DNA from: Azolla caroliniana
Taxonomy: Eukaryota > Polypodiophyta
DNA length: 64,000 nucleotides
Reading direction: 5' to 3'
Assembly: GCA_043228905.1 (NCBI GenBank)
Contig: JBHGNT010000004.1
Span: forward strand, 20,832,001-20,896,000
The notes under the pieces are model-generated. The model worked only from the letters and a program-made list of their open reading frames with translations, was not told where the DNA came from and did no database searches. Positions 12,795 to 22,323 of the stretch are shown piece by piece (the first letter of the stretch is position 1; the number at the start of each line of letters is the position of its first letter). The translations under genes were made by a program, and so were the position numbers.

Positions 12795-13521
12795 TAGCAA
12801 TGGGCCTGATTCGGTTTCGGTTCGGTTCAGTTTCTTGGCCTTGAAACCAAACCAAACCATTTATTAATAATAATAACTTAATCAAACTGTTTTAAAATTG
12901 ATGAAGCCATTTAAACTGAACTGTTTAGAGCCGAACCGTTAAACCAAACCATTTACGAAAATTTTAAAACCAAACCAAACCAAATTATCATAAATCAAAA
13001 CCAAACTATTTTTTATTGATATTAATCATCATATATACTACAAATTTGTGTGAGAAAATCATCATAAATTTTGTCATCATACGTATCATAAAATTTGTCA
13101 TCATACGTATCATAAAATTTGTTATCATACTTATCATAAAATTTGTCATCATACTTATCATAAATTTGGTCATCATACTTATCATAATTGATCATCATAA
13201 ATAAAAAGGAAACTCTACATATAATACATATAAAATTTAATAAGTGAAAACAAGAGTTTAAAATTAAAAGTTAAAAGTTAGAGCCTATAGAGAATATTTA
13301 TGAGTATTTTTTAACCTATAAACCTTTAAACCGAACCACACAAACAGAAACCGATAAGCCAATAAACCGCTAAACTGGTTAATTCAAAACCAAACCAAAC
13401 CGAAACTGAAACCGATTAGTACATTTGAAACCAACCCATTTATTTATCTTTAAACCTATAAACTGTTAAGCCATGGTTTTTCGGTTCGGTTCGGTTTGAG
13501 CCGAAATCAGGCCCATTGCTA
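12795..13521. mobile_element. hAT-like MITE, 727 bp, with 8-bp target duplication
   Basis: Terminal inverted repeats are TAGCAATGGGCCTGATT (left) and the reverse of AATCAGGCCCATTGCTA (right). The perfect 8-bp direct repeat GTGATAAA flanks it at 12787-12794 and 13522-13529. Copy B at about 46030 carries the unfilled site (gtgatcaagg). The interior is rich in AACCGAACC/GGTTCGGTT and in a 'catcatac(g/t)tatcataaa' minisatellite at about 13070-13190. There is no ORF; transposition would need a transposase from elsewhere. Confidence 0.88.
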
Positions 13522-13744
13522 GTGATAAAGGAAAAAGATTTCATAAGTAAGGCCCTACTTATCATGCATTTTATGAGAGGTGTGTTGATATATCACAAAA
13601 AAGGAGCCCATTTGGTTCTGGGGTTCTGTTTCAGAAATCTTAGAGGGACTTGGATATGAGAGGTGTGTAGATATATTGAGCAAGTTCAAGTTCAATTGTC
13701 AAGTTCTCAACAAACATTAACGAATTTCATTAGTTTGATTTCAG

Positions 13745-14392
13745 GCCAAAAAAACATCTTCCTATTGGATTGTTGATGCTTCCCTTGTCGAGTGGATTCA
13801 TCTACATCTTCCAGTTTCTGATGCATCTCCACAATTCACCCCCTCAAGATTAAGGTTAATGACTTCTTGGCAAACGTTCAACAAGGACAAGGCTACTAAA
13901 CTCCTAAGATACAGTCCGATCATCTCCCTTGAGGTTTGCTTTATCAAATTCATCAATATGTTCATCTGGGATTTCCTCGTCTCAGATGCTTTGCCTTTTT
14001 CTATTCTTGATTTAGGAATGAATGAAGCGAACTATTGAATCATATTCCCATCTTCATGCCGAAGCATATGTGATCAATAGTAGAGGACTAGATAGTACTT
14101 CAAAAGCTCACCAATTTCTTGGAGGTGGCAAAGGTATCACAGAATGCCAAGTATTTTTAATATTAGGATAGTTCGAGATATTATGGTATAATTAGTTCAT
14201 ATTTTTTACCTGCAGTTGCTTATCTGTTACTCTGGAAAAATGAGAAGCACACGTTTGTAGCTAGGACTGGCGTATTAGTGTTGATCTATATTTTCTCTTC
14301 ATATCTAGTGTTACAGTCTTATCTACAATATCAAAATTGTGTATGGTGCTTATTGCTGGGTTATTCTTCCAAAACTACCTACCGGCTTCACG
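13745..14392 (+). pseudogene. 3beta-HSD/decarboxylase-reticulon fusion gene fragment
   Basis: Three exon-like blocks with splice borders: 13745-13933, 14016-14133 and 14216-14392. The first encodes 'HLPIGLLMLPL', then after a frame change 'VEWIHL' and 'FTPSRLRLM...LLRYSPIISLE', the C-terminal part of plant sterol 3beta-hydroxysteroid dehydrogenase/decarboxylases. The second gives 'KRTIESYSHLHAE' and ends 'FLGGGK'. The third gives 'VAYLLLWKNEKHTFVA' and 'ILPKLPTGFT', the reticulon part (LGGGK-ADxLLW signature). Plants have exactly this fusion (the RTNLB19/20 type). The NAD-binding N-terminal half is missing, and frame breaks, including a 4-base repeat at the second exon start, make it non-functional. 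Confidence 0.7.
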
Positions 14393-15690
14393 GTAAGATA
14401 TATCATACAGAAATTTATCATAATACCCCATTTTTCATGATATGCTGAAAAACCACTCTAATATGATTTTAAAATCCCAAAAATCCCAAACTTGTCATCC
14501 CAATATGTTACATTATTTTGTAGACTCTTTCTAAAATCTCTAGACTCACGTGTTATGTTAGCCATTGACTTTATTATAGCATCATCATCCCTCAAGAATC
14601 ACTTTATACTTTCCCTCTCTAGAGTGACAAACAGAGATCTCGTCGAGGGATAGTTTAGGATTTTCATGAAAATATCCTTAAATCCTCTTTTGCATAATCA
14701 CCTAATTAACTGTTTCTGAGAATGAGAAGAATACCCATGTATTATGAATTTCAGAAGAGCCATCTGCTACAATAGGAATAGTGTTTCTAAGCATTGCACT
14801 TTGTAATTGGCTTTTGCAAGTATGTTTGAATAGTGAGCAAATTTACACTCTCACCAATGAAATTCATACTATAGGGGTATTCTTTTGATTCTCAGAAATA
14901 GTTAATTAGGTGAATATGCAAAAGACGAAAGGATATTTTCATGAAAATCCTAAACTATCCCTTAGCGAGATCTCTGTTTGTCTCTCTAGAGAGGGAAAGT
15001 ATAGAGTGATTCCTGAGGGATGATGATGCTATAATAAAGTCCATGGCAAACATAACTCGTGAGTCTAGAGATTTTAGAAAGAGTCTACAAAAAAATGTAG
15101 CATATTGGGATGACAAGTTTGGGAATTTTGAGGTATTTGGGATTTTTAAATCATAGAGGTGTTGTTCGGCATATCATGAAAAATGGGGTATTATGGTAAA
15201 TTTTTGTATGATATATCTTACAGTGAAGCCGGCATGTAGTTTTGGAAGAATAACCCAGCAATAAGCACCATACACAATTTTGATACTGCAGATAAGACTG
15301 TAACACTAGATATGAAGAGAAAATATATCAACACTGATACGCCAGTCCCAACTGCAAACGTGTGTTTCTCATTTTTCCAGAGTAATAGATCAGCAACTGC
15401 AGGTAAAAAACATTATCTAATTATACCATAATATCTGGAACTATTCTAGAATTAAAAATACTTGGCTTTCTGCGATACCTTTGCCACCTCCAAGAAATTT
15501 GTGAGCTTTTGAAGTACTATCTAATCCTCTACTATTGATCACATATGCTTCGGCACGAAGATGGGAATATGATTCAATAGTTCGCTTCATTCCTTCCTAA
15601 ATCAAGAATAGAAAAAGGCAAAGCACTTGAGACAAGGAAACCCCACATGAGCATATCTATGACTTTGACAAAGTAAACCTCAATGGGAAT
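13925..15690. repeat. Large imperfect palindrome (arms about 800 bp)
   Basis: The sequence from about 13925 to 14754 returns in reverse complement from about 14858 to 15690, separated by about 103 bp. The arms contain the last two exon blocks of the dehydrogenase-reticulon fragment plus about 350 bp of a dispersed repeat that also occurs at 20282-20590. The spacer (14755-14857) resembles 20925-21020. The arms differ by scattered substitutions, so the structure is not brand new. Confidence 0.85.
15200..15690 (-). pseudogene. Inverted copy of the dehydrogenase-reticulon 3' part
   Basis: This is the right arm of the palindrome. On the minus strand it repeats the exon blocks found at 14016-14133 and 14216-14392, including the LGGGK/LLW region. 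It has its own substitutions, for example a 'ctttgccacctcc' region corresponding to GGTGGCAAAG. It lacks the dehydrogenase exon proper and is non-coding. Confidence 0.65.
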
Positions 15691-15739
15691 ATAATTCAAT
15701 AGTTTCCTTCATTCCTTCCTAAATCAAGCATAGAAAAAT

Positions 15740-15803
15740 AATACCCCATTTTTCATGATATACCAAAAAACCACTCTATGATTTTAAAATCCCAAATAGC
15801 CCA
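15740..15803. repeat. Left piece of a dispersed repeat split by the Copia element
   Basis: The text 'ataccccatttttcatgat' through 'aaatagccca' equals the beginning of the repeat in the palindrome arm (about 14415). It resumes at 20282 on the other side of the Copia element (acccaaaattccc, then cttgtcatcccaatatg). This makes a third copy of the repeat and gives the Copia insertion point. Confidence 0.7.
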
Positions 15804-16233
15804 TGTTGGGGAAGCACAAGAGAATACCACTCTTCCACACGAAAGCTAACAAATCTTTTCCCCACTTGTGTTTTAACCAAAACTAATCTTGACAACAATT
15901 CAGCAAGAAACTCCACATTTGAACACTAACAAGATCAAAGAGACACGAGATTTACGTGGAAAACCCCGATGTGGGGAAAAACCATGGGACCGTTCACAAC
16001 AGTACCAAAATTCCACTAATAAACAATAATTCAGTGGGTACAACAGGTTTTCATCTCTAGTTCAAAACTAGAGGCTTTACAATCTTTAAGGTAAGTCCTT
16101 GGATCAACAAATCTCTACAAATTATCATATAGTAGCAAATTTCACAAATTCATAAAATTTGATAAGAGTAAAATCTATGAAGATAGAGAGATAAAAAAAC
16201 AATAATCCAACTGTTGGATTTGAAGAAGATAGT

Positions 16234-16746
16234 TGTCACGAACATGACAACAATCATGTCAAGATTTGAACTCTTTACCTCATGTATTATAGTCAAGTGT
16301 TATGTTCTAACCAATACATCCAAATACATGGTCATGTTATATATACCTTAGTACATTATTAGTAGATTATCTATTTCAAGTTCTAGGAGTTTTTAGAAAG
16401 TTCTAGAACTAGAGGGTTCTAGAATATTCTCCAAAATATTCTAATGCATGTACTTCGACTCACAATATATAAATACTTGTAACTTCCTTGGTCCCTTTCA
16501 AGGGATTCAATGCCAATCATTGACACATCAATCTCGTATTCGTGTTTAGCTTCATTTTCTCTCCTTGATTTACATCTCTGTCTTTATGCTCTTGTATTGT
16601 TTCTAGCGTCTTAAGTTCCTCATCTCATCGCTTCCAACTTCTCGAGTTTTTATCCTCATCATGTCGAGTTCCATGTTCGTAACCTTATCGGGCGTAGCCT
16701 CGTCATCTATGCTTTGTCGTAGTCTAGGGTTGGTGTGTTCGTGACA
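16234..16746. mobile_element. Solo LTR nested in the left Copia LTR, 513 bp
   Basis: The block is absent from the sister LTR at about 19918. It starts TGTCACGAACA and ends TGTTCGTGACA, an 11-bp perfect inverted terminus of LTR type. Flanking 5-mers are ATAGT and ATAAT, against ATAGT at the empty site. A TATA-like 'atatataaatac' at about 16465 fits an LTR promoter. The parent family is probably an LTR retrotransposon whose internal part was lost by LTR-LTR recombination. Confidence 0.75.
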
Positions 16747-17046
16747 ATAATATCATAAACAAGTCATTAAACATTGGCCACGATCAGAGGTTGTTTGGTC
16801 ATTGATCGAGGCAAGAATCGTAGATGGCTACTCTATATCTATCTTCTATCCCTCTCTGTCTTTTCTTTCGTGTTGCATGTTCTTTTTAGTATATTCTCAA
16901 AAAACAGAAATAGTAATAATAAGGGTTATGTTTCAAAAACACCCCTTATTACCCCTAAGAAAAAACCTATAATTAGAAACTTTATTTGAGCCCTTTTCAT
17001 ACTAATTTGGACCCATTACAACATACACATCCACATACTAATGTGG

Positions 17047-18069
17047 CTAAAAAAAACATAGACCCAATGAAATATTTGGACCTCTTCCTCCATGTAGGAG
17101 GGACGAACCCAACAAATGGCAAGCTTCAATCTTACTCTTAGGTAAGATTTTAGTCAACATGTCAAATCCATTTTGGTCGGTGTGCACTTTTTCAAATGCA
17201 ACTAATTTTTCTTCCACCATTTTGCGAATCCAATGATATCGTCTTTGAATATGTTTGGTTTGGGCATGGTAGGCAGCATTCTTGGCAAGGTGAATTGCAC
17301 TTTGACTATCACAATAAAGTATATACCTTTCTTGGTTCAAACCAAGTTCTTCAAGAAAAATCATCATCCATAACAACTCCTTGCATGCTTCAGTGCCTGC
17401 AATATATTCAGCCTCTGTAGTTGACAATGCAACACACTTTTGCAGTTTAGATTGCCAAGATACAACTCCTACAAATGTCATAAAATACATAGAAGTAGAC
17501 GTGCAAGAATCAATATCACCTGACATATTTGCATTTGTGTATCCATCTAACACAAGTTATCCAAGTCCAAAACATAAACAAACTCTAGAAGTACCTGTGA
17601 GATACCAGAGAATCCATTTCACTGTTGTCTAGTGCTCCTTTCCCGGATTAGACATGAATCGACTAACAACTCCAAATGCATGTGCAATGTCTGACCTTGT
17701 ACACACCATGGCATACATCAAACTACCAACAACGAAGGCATAAGGCACTGTCTTCATCTCTTCTTTGTCTTCTTTACTTGTATGACACTAACTAGAACTC
17801 AATTTCATATGGCTTGCAAGTGGAACTTTCATAGATTTAGCCTTGTTCATGTTGAACTTTTAGAGCACCTTTTCAATGTACTCCTCTTGTGATAACCATA
17901 GCTTCTTGTTCTTTCTATCACGCGAGATGTTCATGCCCAAAATTTGCTTTGCAGGGCCAAGATCCTTCATGGCAAAGGACTTGCTTAAAGCATTCTTCAA
18001 ACTAACAATCCTTTTGGTGTTAGAACCAAGGTTGTTAGGTACGGTACAGATACCATACGTATATAACAT
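17047..18069 (-). pseudogene. Copia RT C-terminus and RNase H remnant
   Basis: Minus-strand piece 17860-18069 encodes 'FAMKDLGPAKQILGM', the conserved RT thumb of Copia elements. Piece 17047-17553 encodes 'STTEAEYIA' and 'HIQRRYHWIRKMV', RNase H motifs. Between them the frame is broken (a stop in the region near 17790-17870 and a change near 17630). Integrase, protease and most of RT are missing, so the element is not autonomous. Confidence 0.8.
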
Positions 18070-18479
18070 ATTAATAATACGCGTATAGTACCTTCCAATT
18101 TAAAAATATGTTTTGTAATATATTAAATACTTCTAGAATTTGAAAATTATTTACCTTTCTAAAAAATATTTGTAATATTGTAAAAAGCATATATGTTTAC
18201 ATAATTTTATGATGTACATTATAGTTCTACATCACGAAAATTTGAACATTTCATATCCTAAAATACTTGTAATAATATGGATGTTGACATTAGCTTATTC
18301 TATAATTTAGTATAAATGTATATCACGATGTTCTATTTTAAATTGTAATTATTTGTTATTATGCCTTCATAGATTGAGGAATCGTCTACAATTATCACAC
18401 TCAGGATAGATTTCTATCTTTTTTTCTCTCTCTTCTTCTTCTATCATCTTCGATTATCACACTCAAGAAAGGTTTCTAT

Positions 18480-18498
18480 CTTCTTTTCTATCTTCGTC

Positions 18499-18530
<32 letters not shown>

Positions 18531-18640
18531 CTATCTTCTGCAATTATCACACTCAGAATCAGGACAGGTTTCTATCTTCTTCTTCTTCTTCTTCTTCTTC
18601 TTCTTCTTCTTCTTCTTCTTCTTCTTCTTCTTCGTCGTCA
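18480..18640. repeat. (TTC)n microsatellite
   Basis: Two long TTC/CTT runs separated by 'tatcttctgcaattatcac'. The surrounding AT-rich stretch (about 18030-18880, with several TACGTAT-like words) is foreign to the Copia element. I do not recognise it. Confidence 0.85.
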
Positions 18641-18889
18641 TCGTCTCTTCTATTCTTCTTTCTTCCTTCTTTTTCACTAAAATCTTTTTTTTCTTTTGCT
18701 TTTTGTTAGGGTTTTACTTACATTTTTTTATAAATACGTATTATACCTGTTTTTTTTCAAATGTACGTTAAATACCGTATTGGACAAATGTACATGATAT
18801 TTGACTGAACAACATTGATGTATAGTACGTACTATACAAATTATGAGGTATTATACGTATTTAAACGTTATGAGGAAAATGGAATACTC

Positions 18890-19241
18890 AAGAAGGTGTA
18901 TATTTCACAAATAGAATAAGAATTACAAAATGTAGCATAACAAGGAGTCACAACCGACTTAGTATAAAGTGTGAGGAGGGTACTTTATATATAGTCACCC
19001 TCTCTCTTCATTAACTATCTACAACAACCACTCTCTCTCTAGGGAATGTAAAGACTCATAGTCATGGGGATTCGGGAATATGTAACTCATTAGTTATATG
19101 TCATAGAATATGATTCTATGACACATAGTTAATGTGTAGAGAGTACTGGTGTGACTCTTGACCTTTGAGTAATCATAGATTCTCAAAAGGTGTGTTCACA
19201 CGTTGCACTATGTTGAGCTTGATTCTCAACATGTTCCAACA
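18890..19241 (-). mobile_element. Possible second solo LTR inside the Copia remnant
   Basis: On the minus strand this starts TGTTGGAACATG and ends GAGTATTCCA (TG...CA), with a TATA-like 'ctatatataaag' inside. The flanks gaaaa and acttt do not form a target duplication, so the boundaries are tentative. An alternative is an internal remnant of the host element. Confidence 0.35.
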
Positions 19242-19257
19242 ACTTTTCGGTTCAAGA

Positions 19258-19421
19258 TTTCTCATTCTTTAGTAACAACACCCGATGGAATAGTCTCTCT
19301 TAGAATAGCCTCAACCAAATCCTTCACATACAGGATATACTCCATACGGATTTTCCAAATGGTGTAATTGGTAGCATTTAAATTAACTATATCGGGCATG
19401 TCAACTTTATCATCCATTTTT
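19258..19421 (-). pseudogene. Copia gag N-terminal fragment
   Basis: Starting at an ATG on the minus strand at 19421, just inside the primer-binding site, the reading is MDDKVDMPDIVNLNATNYTI and then 'WKIRMEYILYVKDL', typical of the start of Copia gag polyproteins. It ends at a stop after about 54 codons, where internal sequence has been lost. Confidence 0.65.
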
Positions 19422-20281
19422 ACTCAACACAAGGATCACACAAGTAACCTTGCTCTGATACCACTTTGTTGGGGAAGCACAAGACAATACCACTCTTCCA
19501 CACTAAAGCTAACAAATATTTTCCCTACTTGTGTTGTAAAATAGAAGATAGTAATCAAAACCAAAACTAATCTTGATAGCAATTTAGCAAGAAACTCCAC
19601 ACTTGAACACTAACAAGCTTAAAGAGATATGAGATTTACGTGGAAACCCCCAATGTGGGGAAAAACCATAGGACCGTTCACAACGGTACCAAAATTCCAC
19701 TAATAAACAATAATTCAATGGGTACAACAGGTTTTCATCTCTAGTTCAAAACTAGAGACTTTACAATCTTCAAGGTAAGTCCTTGGATCAACAAATCTCT
19801 ACAAATCATCACATATAGTGGCAAATTTCACAAATTCATAAAATCTGATCAGATTAGAATCTATGAAGATATAGAGATTGAAAAACAATAATCCAATTGT
19901 TGGATTTGAAGAAGATAGTATCAAGAACAAGTCATTAAACTTTGGCCATGATCGGAGGTCGTTTCGTCATCGATCGAGGCAAGAATAGTATCGGGCTACT
20001 CTACATCTATCGTCTATCCCTCTCTCTCTTTTCTTTCTTGTTGCATGTTCTTTTTAGTATATTCTCAAAAAACAGAAATAGTAATAATAAGGGTTATGTT
20101 TCTAAAAAACCCCTTATTACCCCTAAGAAAAAACCTCCAAGTAGAAACTTTATTTGAGCCCTTTTCATACTAATTTGGACCCATTACAACATACACATCC
20201 ACATACTAATGTGGCTAAAAAAACATAGACCCAATGAAATATTTGGACCTCTTCCTCCATGTAGGAGGGACGAACCCAACA

Positions 20282-20590
20282 ACCCAAAATTCCCAAAATT
20301 CCCAAACTTGTCATCCCAATATGCTACATTATTTTGTAGACTCTTTCTAAAATCTCTAGACTCACGTGGTATGTTAGCCATTGACTTTATTATAGCATCA
20401 TCATCCCTCAAGAATCACTATATACTTTCCCTCTCTAGAGAGACAAACAAGATCTCGCTAAGGGATAGTTTAGGGTTTTCATGAAAATATCCTTTCCTCT
20501 TTTGCATATTCGCCTAATTAACTCTTTTTGAGAATCAGAAGAATACCCCTGTAGTATGAATTTCATTGGTGATGGTATAAATTTTTGAGA
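20282..20590. repeat. Right piece of the split dispersed repeat (third copy)
   Basis: Continuation of the repeat interrupted at 15803. It matches both palindrome arms ('cttgtcatcccaatatg' to 'gaatacccctgtagtatg'). I see no coding potential. Confidence 0.75.
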
Positions 20591-22323
20591 ATACCTATAC
20601 TACAATAAATAGGCAAGGCATTTCAATGGTGAAGGTGATGCATCTATGGATAAATGGTCACAATGGTATGGGTAGGTAGTGACGTTGGTGATGTGCATGG
20701 TTTGTGGGTTTCATGTTGTAACCATCCTTGACAAGACAACCAATCTCCCAAACATGCATATCACAAGAGAATTCATCAAAATCATTGAATATGATTATTG
20801 GTTAATGCGAACTTGAAGCCTTTGTTAATGAGATTTGAGAAGGCCACTTGAAGGATTAGATGTCCATTGTCCGTTGTATCAATATTCACCCAAGTATGTG
20901 CCATATAACCCACTTCTTGAAAGAGCCATCTACCACAATAGGAATAGTGTTTCAAAGCATTACACTTTGTAATCGGCTTTTGCAAGCATGTTTGAATAGT
21001 GATGCAAATTTTCATATCAACTTGGTCAAATATAATCACATTCACCTTCTTGAAAGAGTCATTTGCTACAATAGGAATAGCGTTTGTAAGCATTACTCTT
21101 TGTCATCGGTTTTTTGCAAGCATGTTTAAATAGTGATGCAAATTTCAATATCAACTTGGTCAAATACAACCACATTCGCCATCATGAAAACCATTCATAA
21201 CAATTGAAATATCCTCTTCTTGCACAATTGGAAGATATTGATTTCAAACACATTCACCATCAGGAAAACCATTCATAACAATTGAAATCTCCTCTTCTTG
21301 CACAATTCGAAGATATTGATTTCAAACACATTCACCGTCAGGAAAACCATTCATAACAATTGAAATCTCCTCTTCTTGCACAATTCGAAGATATTGATTT
21401 CAAACACATTCACCATCAGGAAAACCATTCATAACAATTGAAATCTCCTCTTCTTGCACAATTCGAAGATATTGGAAGGTAGTATCTCTAAGGATTCTTG
21501 ACAAACAATTCCATTGAAAGAGTGTTTGCAAATCAAGAGTATATGGGGGTTGGAAAATGGAAAACAAAATTGTGCAAATAGCCTAAGGTGTATAAATTCT
21601 ACCATGATTTTAACCGCCCTATTCGAACAAACAAAGGAAGTGTACAGTCTAAACAAACAAAGAAAGTGTATTGAGACATCGAAGCTGAAAAATATAACAA
21701 GACCATCCGCTCCCTATTTCTCAAGTGATATGTGGCTTTCTCTAGATTTATATAGTTCACTTCAATCCTTGAAAACTTTCTTGAATAGTTGAAGCCTGAA
21801 GGTCATATAAAGCTGCACTCTTTTATGGTTTAGTAATCTATTCTATTGTCATCTCATGGAAAAATTAAAAAATGTGTTACACCAACTTTTAAGTTTTGAA
21901 GATTCCTTTGGTTCTAAAAGCTAAGGATGTCAAATAATTTCTTAAAGATTTTGTCTTCTTCAAAAATCATATGCTTAACTTGGTTTATTTCTTCATTCTT
22001 ATCTGACTTGAACACCACATAACAATTAAAAACCACACATAAAGGTATATGCATTTCTCATGCTTTGTAAGTTGATTTCTTAGTTCTCTTAATGAAAACA
22101 TCTGATGCTGGATTCTTATAATCTCATCCATCAGATGTGGATAGCTATCAATAGAAGGGGAATGCATGTTACTTGGCATGATTATGTAAAGGAAGATTCT
22201 TGGATGGTTAATCCTCATTGAGTGCAAAATGGTGGCGAAACAATGCTGTCAGTTAGGAGTGGGTAATTATAAATGAGGGACCTACAAACAAGAACAAAAT
22301 TAATTTGGTTAAAGACATGCAAG
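20591..22323. repeat. Gene-free tract with two tandem arrays
   Basis: A unit of about 125 bp beginning 'cttgaaagag(c/t)cat' occurs twice at about 20920-21180 and once, diverged, in the palindrome spacer. A 78-bp unit (aaaaccattcataacaattg ... ccatcagg) occurs nearly four times at 21186-21477 with few differences. The rest, up to the PPR stop codon at 22324, shows no gene. Confidence 0.75.

Larger units (their letters stand above)
5221..13575 (+). repeat. Segmental duplication copy A (sulfate-transporter locus)
   Basis: Long stretches match 38215-46090 in the same order and orientation, from 'gttgtaccatacaataacc' at the left edge to 'cttatcatgcattttatg' at the right. Relative to copy B, copy A has gained a CGGTT-rich MITE (7964-8300), a SINE (about 8391-8615) and a hAT-like MITE (12795-13521). 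It has lost transporter exon 1 and lacks exons 9-12. A third, more diverged copy flanks the Gypsy element at 50003-61028. Confidence 0.85.
15804..20281 (-). mobile_element. Truncated Copia LTR retrotransposon with nested insertions
   Basis: LTRs at 15804-17114 and 19467-20281 both run TGTTGGGGAAGC to CCCAACA on the plus strand. The element lies on the minus strand, with its 5' LTR on the right. Next to that LTR is a primer-binding site, GCTCTGATACCA (19452-19463; TGGTATCAGAGC when reversed), complementary to initiator tRNA-Met. Flanking 5-mers are GCCCA and ACCCA. Internally only gag start and RT/RNase H remnants survive. The left LTR is longer because a solo LTR (16234-16746) sits inside it. 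Confidence 0.85.

Noticed and set aside
13070-13190. CRISPR-like array ('catcatacgtatcataaa' repeats)
   Set aside because: The units are adjacent without unique spacers and lie inside a plant MITE; it is a minisatellite.
20782-21093. 103-aa minus-strand ORF
   Set aside because: It covers the two tandem 125-bp units and AT-rich DNA; no recognisable domain, and the repeats explain the open frame.
21186-21477. CRISPR or regulatory array
   Set aside because: Simple head-to-tail 78-bp satellite with no spacers and no nearby associated genes.
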